A DNA stretch of 34,889 nucleotides from Cytobacillus firmus (GTDB taxonomy: Bacteria; Bacillota; Bacilli; Bacillales; Cytobacillaceae), in the NCBI RefSeq assembly GCF_023715565.1, contig NZ_JAMBOJ010000051.1, positions 1-34,889 of the forward strand, read 5' to 3'. Under the pieces are notes generated by a model. It ran no database searches and was not told the DNA's origin. It was given only the letters and a program-made list of their open reading frames with translations. Below are positions 8,517 through 17,783 of this stretch, one piece after another. Position numbers and translations under genes: made by a program. Position 1 is the stretch's first letter; every line of letters starts with the position of its first letter.

Positions 8517-10920
8517 TCGCGATGAGTTTAAAGAGGAATTCCTGAAGAAGCTGGAGATGACCTGCGGAAAAAGCTTCGGCGAAAGCACGGAAAGAGATCA
8601 TTACTTCACACTCGGAAATATGATCAGGGAACATGTGAGCACAGAGTGGATCAATACAAATGAGCGGTACCGCATCGACCGTGAAAAACAGGTATATTAC
8701 TTATCCATTGAGTTTTTATTAGGGCGTCTTCTTCATCATAATCTGATAAACTTGGGAATTGAGGAAATTGTAAAAGATGGCCTGGCAGACTTGGGCATTG
8801 ACCTCAATCGCCTTGAAGAAATCGAAGCAGATGCAGGGCTTGGAAACGGGGGACTAGGACGCCTGGCAGCTTGCTTTATGGACTCGCTGGCATCCTTAAA
8901 CCTTCCCGGACACGGCTTTGGGATTCGTTATAAGCATGGCCTATTTGAACAGAAAATTGTGAATGGCTATCAGGTGGAGCTTCCGGAGCAGTGGCTTCGG
9001 AACGGCCATGTCTGGGAAGTTCGAAAAGCCGACCTGGCAATTGAAGTTCCTTTTTGGGGGAAAGTAGAAACTGCAGAGGAAAACGGCAGACTTGTATTCC
9101 ACCATGTGAATGCTGAAACAATTTCGGCTGTTCCTTACGATATGCCTGTAGTTGGGTATAAAACAGATACAATTAATACTCTTAGGCTTTGGAATGCTGA
9201 GCCATCTCCGTATCCTGTAAATCATGATATTTTAAAATATAAGCGGGAAACCGAATCGGTTTCCGAGTTTCTCTATCCTGATGATACCCATGATGAGGGG
9301 AAGATTCTGAGGCTTAAGCAGCAATACTTTCTTGTTTCGGCCAGTATACGTTCCATTGTGCGCTCTTATCGAAAGCAGCATACCAGTTTAAGAGATTTCC
9401 ATGAATATGTGAGCATTCATATCAATGATACACATCCGGTGCTCGCTATTCCTGAACTTATGAGAATCTTGCTGGATGAAGAAGGATTGGGCTGGGAGGA
9501 AGCGTGGGATATTACAGTCAGAACGATTGCCTATACGAATCATACAACCCTTTCAGAGGCTTTGGAAAAATGGCCTATACGCATTTTCAAGCCGCTGCTG
9601 CCGCGTATTTATATGATTGTGGAAGAAATCAATGAGCGCTTTTGCCGCGAGCTTTGGGACAGATACCCGGGTGACTGGAAACGGATTGAGGATATGGCGA
9701 TTATCGCACATGACCAGGTTAAGATGGCTCACCTTGCCCTTGTCGGCAGCTCTAGTGTTAATGGCGTTGCCGCCCTTCATACGGAGATCTTAAAAAAGCG
9801 GGAAATGAATCTGTTTTATGAAATTTTCCCGGAGAAATTTAATAATAAAACCAATGGGATTACCCATAGAAGATGGCTCCTGAAAGCAAATCCGCTTCTA
9901 TCTGATCTTATCAATGAGAGCATTGGGGCTGGCTGGATTCGGGAACCGGAGAAACTTCGCGAACTGGCAGACTTTAAGAATGATAGAGCTTTCCTTGATC
10001 AGCTGCATCAGGTTAAGCAATTGAACAAGGAAAGATTGGCGAAGCTCATTCTGGAGCAGCAGGGCATTATGGTTGATTCGTCTTCCATTTTTGACATTCA
10101 GGTTAAGCGTCTGCATGCATATAAACGCCAGCTGTTAAATATTCTTCATGTTATGCATTTATACAATAGGCTAAAGGAAGATTCAGAGTTCCGCATGCAC
10201 CCGCGGACATTTATTTTTGGAGCAAAAGCATCCCCTGGCTATTACTATGCAAAGAAGATCATCAAATTAATTAATACCGTTGCGGCAAAGGTAAACAACG
10301 ATCCGCAGACAAGTGATGTTCTAAAGGTAATCTTTCTTGAAAATTACCGGGTTTCGCTGGCCGAGGAAATTTTTCCTGCTGCAGATATCAGCGAGCAGAT
10401 TTCTACAGCAAGCAAGGAAGCTTCCGGTACAGGGAATATGAAATTCATGATGAATGGCGCCCTGACAGTAGGAACACTGGATGGAGCCAATATTGAGATA
10501 AAAGAAAAAGCTGGAGATGACAACATCTTTATCTTTGGATTAACAGCAGATGAGGTCCTCAGCTATTACCAGAATGGCGGTTATAATTCCAGAGAGTATT
10601 ACCATCATGATAAGAGAATCCGCCAGGTCACCGACCAGCTTGTGAATGGATTCTTACCGGATTCCGATGATGAGTTCGAGCCCATTTTTGATTCATTGCT
10701 GATGGAAAATGACCAATACTTTGTATTGAGGGATTTTGCTTCGTATGTGAATATCCAGAAAGAAGCTGGTAAGGCTTATGAAGATCGGGATCATTGGCTG
10801 AAAATGAGCTTAATGAACATTGCCGGCTCAGGCTATTTCTCAAGCGACCGCACAATTAGCGAATATGCGCGCGAAATCTGGAAAATCAAACCCGCTGGTG
10901 TTGAGATGATGAATAAGTAA
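8506..10920 (+). CDS. glgP: Glycogen phosphorylase GlgP
   Basis: This PLP-dependent GT35 enzyme releases glucose-1-phosphate from glycogen ends. Landmarks are EADAGLGNGGLGRLAACFMD near the N-terminus, NDTHPVLAIPELMR, NGITHRRW, VKRLHAYKRQ, and the PLP site EASGTGNMKFMMNG with the Schiff-base lysine near 646. I start at ATG 8506, 8 nt after AAGGAG, giving 804 residues, the normal size. A longer reading from 8419 would overlap glgA by 98 nt without a ribosome binding site. It overlaps glgA by 11 nt and is the last gene before a strong terminator. Having it in the operon puts synthesis and breakdown under one promoter. Confidence 0.97.
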   Translation: MFSDRDEFKEEFLKKLEMTCGKSFGESTERDHYFTLGNMIREHVSTEWINTNERYRIDREKQVYYLSIEFLLGRLLHHNLINLGIEEIVKDGLADLGIDLNRLEEIEADAGLGNGGLGRLAACFMDSLASLNLPGHGFGIRYKHGLFEQKIVNGYQVELPEQWLRNGHVWEVRKADLAIEVPFWGKVETAEENGRLVFHHVNAETISAVPYDMPVVGYKTDTINTLRLWNAEPSPYPVNHDILKYKRETESVSEFLYPDDTHDEGKILRLKQQYFLVSASIRSIVRSYRKQHTSLRDFHEYVSIHINDTHPVLAIPELMRILLDEEGLGWEEAWDITVRTIAYTNHTTLSEALEKWPIRIFKPLLPRIYMIVEEINERFCRELWDRYPGDWKRIEDMAIIAHDQVKMAHLALVGSSSVNGVAALHTEILKKREMNLFYEIFPEKFNNKTNGITHRRWLLKANPLLSDLINESIGAGWIREPEKLRELADFKNDRAFLDQLHQVKQLNKERLAKLILEQQGIMVDSSSIFDIQVKRLHAYKRQLLNILHVMHLYNRLKEDSEFRMHPRTFIFGAKASPGYYYAKKIIKLINTVAAKVNNDPQTSDVLKVIFLENYRVSLAEEIFPAADISEQISTASKEASGTGNMKFMMNGALTVGTLDGANIEIKEKAGDDNIFIFGLTADEVLSYYQNGGYNSREYYHHDKRIRQVTDQLVNGFLPDSDDEFEPIFDSLLMENDQYFVLRDFASYVNIQKEAGKAYEDRDHWLKMSLMNIAGSGYFSSDRTISEYAREIWKIKPAGVEMMNK

Positions 10921-10927
10921 AAAGAAG

Positions 10928-10961
10928 AACAGCCCTTCTTGTGAGAAGAGGCTGTTTTTTT
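10928..10961 (+). terminator. Terminator of the glg operon
   Basis: Stem AACAGCC-CTTCT / AGAAG-A-GGCTGTT is followed by a T-run, 7 nt after the glgP stop. Confidence 0.92.
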
Positions 10962-10966
10962 GGTTA

Positions 10967-11815
10967 TTAATGGGAACCCCGCCTAACCGGCATGGTGCAG
11001 CAGCGGAAGGCTCCTCCGGATTTGATGATTTCCGTAATATCCACCTCGATAACTTCGTAGCCTCTAGCCCTCAATTCTTTATTGACATTCTTATTAATTG
11101 GAAGACTGAAGATTTTTTTATTGCCAATGGAAAGAACGTTCGTTCCGAGTGTAAATTGCTCCTCTTCCGACACTTTTATTAAATCATAACGCGTTTCCAG
11201 CATTTTTACTTTTTCCCCATGAATCTCTCCTGGAAAAATAAGTGCTTCCTCCGGGGAAATGATATTAAATACACAATCAAGGTGAAGGTATGTATCAGTA
11301 AAGGGGACGGATACGACTTCATAATCAGTCATAAGGCTGCGGAGATGTTCAATTGCTTTCTCATGGGTCCGGCTGCTGACACCGGCATATATAGTACGGC
11401 CATCGATGAGAACATCGCCTCCTTCTATACGTTCACCCGTAAGGTTGTAAAAAGGAACTTGATTTACTTCCAGCCAGTGTTTCAGAATATTTTCCTCTCC
11501 CTGACGGATATCAGCTGCCATCTCGGCAACATACACCTTTTCTCCAAGCGTGAATCCGATATCACGGGTAAAAACCTGCTCAGGGTATGCTTCCAGCGGG
11601 GGCAGCAATACGACTTCGACTCCCTGATCTTCTAATGCACTGACAAAATGCCTGTGTTGCTTCATCGCCACATCGATGTTAATACCCTCATTTTCATAAT
11701 GCTTCTGTGTTTCATTAATTGTATCCACTATCGTCATGTACTTCGGTTCACACAGCACCACCTGTTCAAGTTTGTCATATTCTGAAAAGCATGCTGCTTT
11801 CATTTGTGCGCACAT
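10967..11815 (-). CDS. Dimethylarginine dimethylaminohydrolase-family protein
   Basis: The 282-residue protein belongs to the amidinotransferase/DDAH fold. Visible motifs are FTRDIGF (substrate-binding Asp), IEGGDVLIDG (EGGD), the catalytic His in DTYLHLDCVFN, and the nucleophilic Cys near the C-terminus in SGGAFRCCTMP. True family members hydrolyse N-methylated arginines to citrulline, or act on arginine-like guanidines. It resembles B. subtilis YkgA, whose substrate is not settled as far as I know. The start at 11815 follows GGGAGG by 6 nt. It is transcribed toward glgP and has no operon partner, so its substrate cannot be read from context. A few arginine deiminase-like hydrolases are possible alternatives. 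Confidence 0.88.
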   Translation of the reverse strand: MCAQMKAACFSEYDKLEQVVLCEPKYMTIVDTINETQKHYENEGINIDVAMKQHRHFVSALEDQGVEVVLLPPLEAYPEQVFTRDIGFTLGEKVYVAEMAADIRQGEENILKHWLEVNQVPFYNLTGERIEGGDVLIDGRTIYAGVSSRTHEKAIEHLRSLMTDYEVVSVPFTDTYLHLDCVFNIISPEEALIFPGEIHGEKVKMLETRYDLIKVSEEEQFTLGTNVLSIGNKKIFSLPINKNVNKELRARGYEVIEVDITEIIKSGGAFRCCTMPVRRGSH

Positions 11816-11969
11816 AATGAACCTCCCAGCATATTAATCTAAAACTAATATTTCCTTTGTGAAGAAGTTTTACTCTGCAAAGTGACGATATTAACAATAA
11901 TTTCCACTACAAAAAAGGTTTAAAAACCCTGATAATGAAATCATTAGATATAAAGGGGGTAGCTGTTAA

Positions 11970-12182
11970 GTGTACCAAATCGAGAGAGGATCTATAGAAG
12001 AAGTTTTGTTGCATCTTCAAAATATTGGACTGCAACTAAATGAATTCGAGAAAACAAGTGATTCTATTCCGGTGAAAAATTACAAAGAACTGCTGGAATT
12101 CAGCATCTCCATTGCCCGCCGCACAAACGATGTTTCTGATACTATCGATGAGATTATCCAGGATATCGAATCCAAACTATAA
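11970..12182 (+). CDS. Small helical hypothetical protein (70 aa)
   Basis: I do not recognise this gene. It starts at GTG 11970, preceded by AAAGGGGG about 9 nt upstream, and encodes 70 residues with a heptad-like spacing of leucine, isoleucine and valine (VLLHLQNIGLQLNEF, then IDEIIQDIESKL). This suggests two amphipathic helices. There are no cysteines, no signal sequence and no membrane segment. It is divergent from the DDAH-family gene (154 nt gap) and convergent with yteA, with which it shares a terminator hairpin at 12217-12247. A small cytoplasmic helical-bundle protein is the most that can be said. Confidence 0.75.
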   Translation: MYQIERGSIEEVLLHLQNIGLQLNEFEKTSDSIPVKNYKELLEFSISIARRTNDVSDTIDEIIQDIESKL

Positions 12183-12216
12183 ATATATAAGGGTATCTTA
12201 TTTTGCCATTTGACAT

Positions 12217-12247
12217 AAAAAAAGCGATGCAGCTGCATCGCTTTTAC
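12217..12247. terminator. Bidirectional terminator between the small gene and yteA
   Basis: Perfect stem AAAGCGATGCA/TGCATCGCTTT flanked by an A-run on the left and Ts on the right, between two convergent genes. Confidence 0.9.
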
Positions 12248-12248
12248 T

Positions 12249-13013
12249 TTAATCTTTATCTTTATTATCTTCATCTACATAGCCGTCTGTCTTATGATAC
12301 GGCACATCGCCGAATGGCGCCTCGATGTCATTTTCATCCAGCATGGTTTCATATTCTTCCTGTTTCTTGGAAGGATAAATTTTTCGCTCCTTGACTTCAA
12401 GATCATTTCCGACAAATGTCTCATAATCTTCTGTAAACCCTTCGTCATCATGGCCTTCATTATAGAGGGAATTATAATCTTCATAGTCACCCTTTAAATC
12501 AGAGGGTGTCTCAGAAGTGCCAAAACGGGCAACTTCCTGAAAGCTGTCTTCATTATCTACTACTTCCCTGAATTGATGATGCTGAAAAGTATTCCCATGA
12601 GCAGGCTCAAGCACATCTTCTTCAACAGGACGGTCTCCCTGCACATTTTGCTCCGGACTATGATCCTTACAATAAAGGGTTGCCGGAAGCACTTCCAGCC
12701 GCTCGTATGGAATATCAGAACCGCACTCTTTGCATTTGCCGTATGAACCATCTTCAATTGCCTTTAGTGCAGCATTCACTTTATTGAGTTCGGAGTCATG
12801 ATGCTCTTCTAGAGCAAAATCCTTTTCGCGTTCATAAAGTTCAGAACCCATATCTGCCGGATGGTTATCATACATGGATAGCTCGCCTACTGCTTCTCTG
12901 GCACTTGCACCTTCAAGACTTCCTTCTTTATTGCCCTGCAACTGGGACTCCAGTGATTCCTTTTCGTTATTTAATTCCTTTTTTAAAGCGCTGATCTGTT
13001 CGTTGGTCAACAT
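12249..13013 (-). CDS. yteA: YteA-family TraR/DksA zinc-finger protein
   Basis: The 254-residue protein has an N-terminal coiled-coil-like region (about 1-90, rich in Glu, Lys and Asn). A DksA/TraR-type zinc finger follows, with candidate ligands Cys94, Cys97, Cys115 and His118 (CKECGSD, then TLYCKDH). The long acidic C-terminal half contains repeated Glu, Asp and Tyr. This is the layout of Bacillus YteA, annotated as a general stress or sporulation-related protein of unknown mechanism. DksA proteins act in the RNA polymerase secondary channel, but this has not been shown for YteA. The ribosome binding site AAGGA is about 11 nt from ATG. It stands alone between two terminators. Confidence 0.9.
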   Translation of the reverse strand: MLTNEQISALKKELNNEKESLESQLQGNKEGSLEGASAREAVGELSMYDNHPADMGSELYEREKDFALEEHHDSELNKVNAALKAIEDGSYGKCKECGSDIPYERLEVLPATLYCKDHSPEQNVQGDRPVEEDVLEPAHGNTFQHHQFREVVDNEDSFQEVARFGTSETPSDLKGDYEDYNSLYNEGHDDEGFTEDYETFVGNDLEVKERKIYPSKKQEEYETMLDENDIEAPFGDVPYHKTDGYVDEDNKDKD

Positions 13014-13126
13014 AATATGTCACGTCCTTAGTTTTGATGAATTTTATAAAAGCCTGTTGATCTGATAGTCAAGCTTATAATAAAGCCGAGCTCTGACAGT
13101 TTTGCTCCGCCGGATATCAAATCTTA

Positions 13127-13149
13127 GTCCATATGGGTTTAGTATGGAC
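13127..13149. repeat. Inverted repeat in the yteA-menA gap
   Basis: GTCCATA (13127-13133) and TATGGAC (13143-13149) form a perfect 7-bp inverted repeat with a 9-nt loop. It lies upstream of yteA in a 295-bp gap and could be an operator. Apart from this and the menA terminator I see nothing in the gap. Confidence 0.35.
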
Positions 13150-13267
13150 CTAGTTTGCAAAATCATAACGGAAGAAGTAATTTTACGGCCTGCATCTTCC
13201 TTACATAAAAATTACCCGATAAAAATGGGATGAAACCAGGATGACGGTCTCTGTTGATTTTTTCCAA

Positions 13268-13299
13268 ACAAAAAACCCCTGCCATAGAAGCAGAGGTTT
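13268..13299 (-). terminator. Terminator of menA
   Basis: Read on the minus strand, AACCTCTGC and GCAGGGGTT pair with one mismatch and lead into TTTTTTGTTT, right after the menA stop. Confidence 0.9.
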
Positions 13300-13308
13300 A
13301 TTACATGA

Positions 13309-14241
13309 TTATAATAAATATCCTAGAAATAGGCCTACTGATAAAAGGAAGCCAAAGAATGTATTAGTCTGAGCAGTTGCTTTCATCGCTGGCATCATTT
13401 GCATCGGAAGTGTTTTGCCGATGAAGCCTTTCGTTGCTTTAATGGCCTTAGGGGCACTAAGGACAACGATAGCAAGCCATGGTGTTATGCTGCTCATGGC
13501 AATTAAGATGAAGACCCATGCATAAGACACGATGAACATACCTGCAAGCAGGTTAATTGCCCCTTTTTTTCCTAATAGGATAGCCAATGTTTTACGGCCG
13601 AATTCCTTGTCGCCATCCAGGTCTCTGATATTGTTGGCCAGCAGAATGGCACCAACAAGAATCAAAATAGGGAAAGAAACTAAAACACTTGTTGCGGTTA
13701 CGGTTCCTGCCTGGATATAGAAAGAAATAAGAATGATCAGCATGCCCATGAAAAAGCCTGCGAATAATTCACCAAATGGTGTGTAGGCAATCGGGAGAGG
13801 ACCGCCTGTATATAAATATCCTACTGCCATGGAGGCAAGTCCGATTGCTGCAATCCACCAGCTTGTATTCATGCAAATATAGAAACCAAGCAATATCGAA
13901 ACCCCATAAAGCCCAAAGGCTAAATTCAGTACCGTTTTTGGTTTGATTCCTTCACGGACAATCGCTCCGCCAATTCCAACAGAGTCTTCCGTATCAAGCC
14001 CTCTCTTGAAATCGTAATATTCGTTAAACATATTAGTAGCAGCCTGTATCAGCAGACTTGCTGCCAGCATGGCAAAAAACAGGCTGAAATTTATTTCGGT
14101 AAGTTCCATTGCAAGAGCTGTTCCAAGTAAAACAGGAACAAAAGCAGCGGTCAAAGTATGCGGCCTGGTCAGCTGCCACCAGACTCTCCAGTTCTTTGAG
14201 CCCGAAGCAGGCGGAAAATTGGTCTGTGCTTGAGGTTGCAT
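13309..14241 (-). CDS. menA: 1,4-dihydroxy-2-naphthoate polyprenyltransferase MenA
   Basis: This integral membrane prenyltransferase of the UbiA family attaches the polyprenyl tail to 1,4-dihydroxy-2-naphthoate, giving demethylmenaquinone. The 310 residues contain about eight or nine hydrophobic segments and both Asp-rich magnesium/pyrophosphate motifs: NMFNEYYDFKRGLD (about 68-81) and NNIRDLDGDKEFGRK (about 200-215). The ATG at 14241 follows GGGGAGAG by 5 nt. It lies head-to-head with menF, so the whole window region 13.3-22.2 kb is devoted to menaquinone. In B. subtilis menA is, as I recall, not next to menF, so the linkage here is convenient but lineage-dependent. Confidence 0.96.
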   Translation of the reverse strand: MQPQAQTNFPPASGSKNWRVWWQLTRPHTLTAAFVPVLLGTALAMELTEINFSLFFAMLAASLLIQAATNMFNEYYDFKRGLDTEDSVGIGGAIVREGIKPKTVLNLAFGLYGVSILLGFYICMNTSWWIAAIGLASMAVGYLYTGGPLPIAYTPFGELFAGFFMGMLIILISFYIQAGTVTATSVLVSFPILILVGAILLANNIRDLDGDKEFGRKTLAILLGKKGAINLLAGMFIVSYAWVFILIAMSSITPWLAIVVLSAPKAIKATKGFIGKTLPMQMMPAMKATAQTNTFFGFLLSVGLFLGYLL

Positions 14242-14540
14242 GATAACTCTCCCCTTATTTATCTATTCTGTATTGGTTTTAATCGTTGCATCATTCAAAC
14301 TTGTTTATTTTAACTGATTTTCAGGGTAATGTCAAAGTAATCCTCATACGCCAACTATACCAAACACCTTAAGTTTAGGTAAATACGGAAGGAGTGTCAA
14401 CGTATTATTGCCGTAAATTATACCGGTATTTTCCAATAACGCTGTAACGATACAGATATTTACAGTGAACCTGAGTTAATTGATATTATAGATGCCGAAA
14501 GTAAGCTATAATATAAAGGATACAAAAAGGAATGGCTGGA

Positions 14541-14570
14541 TTGACATTCCTTGAATCACAGGTGTATCTT
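14541..14570 (+). promoter_or_regulatory. Putative sigma-A promoter of the men operon
   Basis: A perfect -35 TTGACA (14541-14546) stands 18 nt before TATCTT (14565-14570), which gives a leader of about 50 nt before menF. A perfect TATAAT also occurs at 14507-14512, but its nearest -35-like TTGATA is 21 nt away. The remaining menA-menF gap (384 bp) shows no gene or riboswitch that I can recognise. Confidence 0.6.
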
Positions 14571-14625
14571 AGAATAAGTTTAAAGTAGGATAACGGCAAT
14601 TTAAGCTGTTATTGGAGGGATTTTT

Positions 14626-16035
14626 TTGGTTACGATACAAGATACGGAACTAAAAGAAGGGATCCAGGAGGCGATTGAGAGGGCCAAAGCCTTATCAAAG
14701 CCTGTTTTAGTGAGTGAAGTGAAAAAAATAAATCATATAGACCCCCTTTCTTTTTATGCGGCAGGAAAGAGCCGTTTTTTTGGTGAACGCTTTTTCTGGA
14801 AGGATCCTTCCGATGAAGCTTATATAATCGGGCTGGGAATCTGCAGGCAGATCCAGTCAGACGAAAGTACAGACAGATTTAATCGGGTTGAAAAGGAATG
14901 GAAGCGTTTTATTAATAACAGTATTATTTATAACCCTTATAATGAAAATGCAACCGGGCCAGTGATGTTTGGCGGTTTTTCTTTTGACCCGCTGAAGCAG
15001 AAAACAAAACTCTGGTCGAAGTATTCCAATTCCCTTTTTCATGTGCCGGCTTATATGTACAGTGAAATGAATGGACAAGCTTTTTTGACAACAAATGTTG
15101 TCTGTACACAGCATGATAGTGAATCACTTTTTGAAAAGATAGCCGCTGAAAGAAGCATGCTAATAAGTTCAATTCATGATTATCATCCTGAGAGTGCAAA
15201 CACTCTTCAGAAAGAAGCAGATATCAATCCCGAAAAATGGATGGAGACAGTTGATGAAATTGTTGATGAACTAAAATCAGGATCCCTATTAAAAAAGGTT
15301 GTGCTTGCGAGGGAATCCAGGCTCATTTATGAAAAGCCGATTGAGATAGAAAAGGTTCTTCAGAATCTGATGAAAATGCAGAGTGAAAGCTTTATATTTG
15401 CGTTTGAATCTAACGGTGACTGCTTTATTGGAGCCTCTCCTGAACGCCTTATAAAAAAATACGGAGAAAACGTATTTACAACTTGTCTGGCAGGTTCCAT
15501 CCCCAGAGGCAAAACGGAAGAAGATGATCATATCCTTGGAGAAACGTTACTGAATGATCAAAAGAACTTGACTGAACATCAATATGTAGTGGATATGATA
15601 AAGGAAGCTATGGAAGAATCCTGTACAGAAGTTGAACTGCCCAATGAGCCGCAGCTGATGAAGATGCGGGATATTCAGCACCTATATACTCCTGTAATAG
15701 GAAAAACTAAGGAAGATGCTTCTCTTCTTGCCTTAGTTGACCGTCTTCACCCGACTCCTGCTCTTGGTGGCCTGCCTAAAAGACAAGCAGTAGAAAAAAT
15801 CAGAGAAGCAGAAGAGTTGGATCGCGGTTTTTATGCTGCTCCATTAGGATGGATGGATTTTAGAGGAAATGGAGAATATGCTGTTGCAATAAGATCCGGT
15901 TTAATTCAGGGGAATGAGGCATCCTTATTTGCAGGCTGCGGAGTAGTACAGGATTCCAATGCCGAAAGCGAATACCAGGAAACAAAGATTAAATTACGGC
16001 CTTTGCTTACGGCTCTTGGGGGTTATAAAAAGTGA
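14626..16035 (+). CDS. menF: Isochorismate synthase MenF
   Basis: It converts chorismate to isochorismate, the first step of menaquinone synthesis. The 469 residues carry the chorismate-binding domain at the C-terminal half: FIGASPERL, TCLAGSIPRGKT, ETLLNDQKNLTEHQYVV, LHPTPALGGLPK and EELDRGFYAAPLGW. These supply the magnesium-binding Glu residues and the catalytic Lys/Glu set. The TTG start at 14626 is supported by TTGGAGGGA 5-6 nt upstream. The last codons overlap the GTG of menD by 4 nt. Salicylate- and siderophore-type isochorismate synthases share the fold, but the men context settles the role. Confidence 0.96.
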   Translation: MVTIQDTELKEGIQEAIERAKALSKPVLVSEVKKINHIDPLSFYAAGKSRFFGERFFWKDPSDEAYIIGLGICRQIQSDESTDRFNRVEKEWKRFINNSIIYNPYNENATGPVMFGGFSFDPLKQKTKLWSKYSNSLFHVPAYMYSEMNGQAFLTTNVVCTQHDSESLFEKIAAERSMLISSIHDYHPESANTLQKEADINPEKWMETVDEIVDELKSGSLLKKVVLARESRLIYEKPIEIEKVLQNLMKMQSESFIFAFESNGDCFIGASPERLIKKYGENVFTTCLAGSIPRGKTEEDDHILGETLLNDQKNLTEHQYVVDMIKEAMEESCTEVELPNEPQLMKMRDIQHLYTPVIGKTKEDASLLALVDRLHPTPALGGLPKRQAVEKIREAEELDRGFYAAPLGWMDFRGNGEYAVAIRSGLIQGNEASLFAGCGVVQDSNAESEYQETKIKLRPLLTALGGYKK

Positions 16036-17777
16036 ATCATCAGGAAGCTTTAACTTCATATATAGCCGCATTTGTGGCTGAATTAGTAAAAAGCGGGGTA
16101 GAGGATGTCGTGGTCAGTCCCGGCTCCCGTTCTACCCCAATGGCAATGGTAATGGCAGAGCATCCGGCGCTTCGTGTGCATATTCATGTAGACGAGCGTT
16201 CGGCTGCCTTTTTTGCGTTGGGAATAGCTAAAGCATCCCAGAAACCGGCAGCTTTACTGTGTACATCCGGAACAGCTGCTGCTAACTACTACCCGGCAAT
16301 TGTAGAAGCCAGGTATTCTAGAGTTCCTCTAATTGTGCTAACAGCGGACCGGCCTCATGAACTAAGGGATGTAGGCGCTCCACAGGCAATCGATCAGATC
16401 CATTTGTATGGTAATAATGTAAAGTGGTTTGTTGAAATGGCCCCTCCCGAGAATTCTGCAGAAATGCTTCGTTATGCCCGGACGGTATGTGCGAGAGCTG
16501 CTTCCGCCGCAAAGAATTCGCCGGCTGGACCTGTTCATCTTAATTTTCCTTTCCGTGAGCCGCTAGTTCCGAAGTTGGATCGTGCTGATTTATTTGAGCT
16601 TAGTGAACGAACTGAAGGGTATGTAAATATTCAGGGTGGCAAGCTTTGTTTGCCTAACGAAGAGTATAAAGAAATGGCAAAGATCTTAAACTCTGCCCAT
16701 AAAGGGATTATAATCTGCGGTCATCTGGAAAAATCCGGCTTTCCAGCTGCCGTTATTAAACTGGCGGAAAAGCTGAACTTTCCAATCATTGCCGATCCAT
16801 TATCACAGTTGAGAAGCGGAATGCACGATGGCAGCTTCATTGTGGATGCATATGATACCTTTTTGAAAAATGACGAGGCAAAAAAAGCACTTAAGCCGGA
16901 AGTTATCATTCGCTTTGGTGCTATGCCTGTATCAAAGCCATTGTCCATTTTTATGAAAGAAAACAGTACTGCCCGGCAGATTATTGTTGATGGAGGCGGC
17001 GGCTGGCGTGATCCTTCACTGCTCTCGACCGAAATGATTCATTGCGATGAGCTGATGTTCTGTGAATCGGTCACGTCATATTTAAACACCTCAGACAATG
17101 ATGAATTCATTGCGCTTTGGAAACAAATCAATGAACTTACAAGAGTGAAGCTTGCTGATATTAATGAAGCAGATGAAATGAGCGAGGGTAAATTGTTTTT
17201 TCAGCTTGCTGAAATGCTTCCGGAATGCTCAACCTTATTTGTAGGAAACAGTATGCCTATACGGGATCTGGATACTTTTTTCCATTTTAATCAAAAAGGC
17301 ATTAAAGTAATGGCTAACAGGGGAGCAAATGGCATTGATGGCACTGTTTCAACTGCTCTTGGTGCCGGGATGGCTTCCCAGCCACTCTATCTTGCGCTCG
17401 GTGATTTAACCTTCTTTCATGATTTAAATGGATTAATTGCCTCTAAGCTGTATGGAATTGATATTAATATTTTGCTGATTAATAATAATGGAGGCGGAAT
17501 CTTCTCATTTCTTCCTCAGGCGAATTACCCCAACAACTTTGAAAAATTGTTCGGAACACCACTGGATCTTGATTTCAGCCATGCCATTAAGATGTTTGGC
17601 GGACAATATGATTTAATATCAGATTGGGAACATTTTATTTCCGTCTTCATACGGAATATGGACATACCTGGCCTGAAGGTAATGGAAATTACGACAAATC
17701 GGGACAGGAATCTAACCGAGCATCGAGAATTGTGGAATTCTGTTTCCCGGGAAATAAGTCGATTGCTGGAAGGGTGA
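16032..17777 (+). CDS. menD: SEPHCHC synthase MenD
   Basis: This thiamine diphosphate- and magnesium-dependent enzyme joins isochorismate and 2-oxoglutarate to give SEPHCHC. The 581 residues show the N-terminal pyrimidine-binding domain (VSPGSRSTPMAM, DERSAAFFALG with its conserved Glu, TSGTAAANYYPA) and a central domain. The C-terminal pyrophosphate domain has FVGNSMPIRD, the GDLTFFHDLNG motif and the NNNGGGIFSFLP end of the ThDP motif. The GTG start at 16032 overlaps the menF TGA, so translation is coupled. It agrees along its full length with B. subtilis MenD. Confidence 0.97.
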   Translation: MNHQEALTSYIAAFVAELVKSGVEDVVVSPGSRSTPMAMVMAEHPALRVHIHVDERSAAFFALGIAKASQKPAALLCTSGTAAANYYPAIVEARYSRVPLIVLTADRPHELRDVGAPQAIDQIHLYGNNVKWFVEMAPPENSAEMLRYARTVCARAASAAKNSPAGPVHLNFPFREPLVPKLDRADLFELSERTEGYVNIQGGKLCLPNEEYKEMAKILNSAHKGIIICGHLEKSGFPAAVIKLAEKLNFPIIADPLSQLRSGMHDGSFIVDAYDTFLKNDEAKKALKPEVIIRFGAMPVSKPLSIFMKENSTARQIIVDGGGGWRDPSLLSTEMIHCDELMFCESVTSYLNTSDNDEFIALWKQINELTRVKLADINEADEMSEGKLFFQLAEMLPECSTLFVGNSMPIRDLDTFFHFNQKGIKVMANRGANGIDGTVSTALGAGMASQPLYLALGDLTFFHDLNGLIASKLYGIDINILLINNNGGGIFSFLPQANYPNNFEKLFGTPLDLDFSHAIKMFGGQYDLISDWEHFISVFIRNMDIPGLKVMEITTNRDRNLTEHRELWNSVSREISRLLEG

Positions 17778-17783
17778 ATACCG

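Noticed and set aside
11933..11946. TAATGA-AA-TCATTA as a Fur or PerR box
   Set aside because: The spacing and outer bases do not fit the 7-1-7 pattern of Fur or the PerR consensus; kept only as a palindrome of unknown role.
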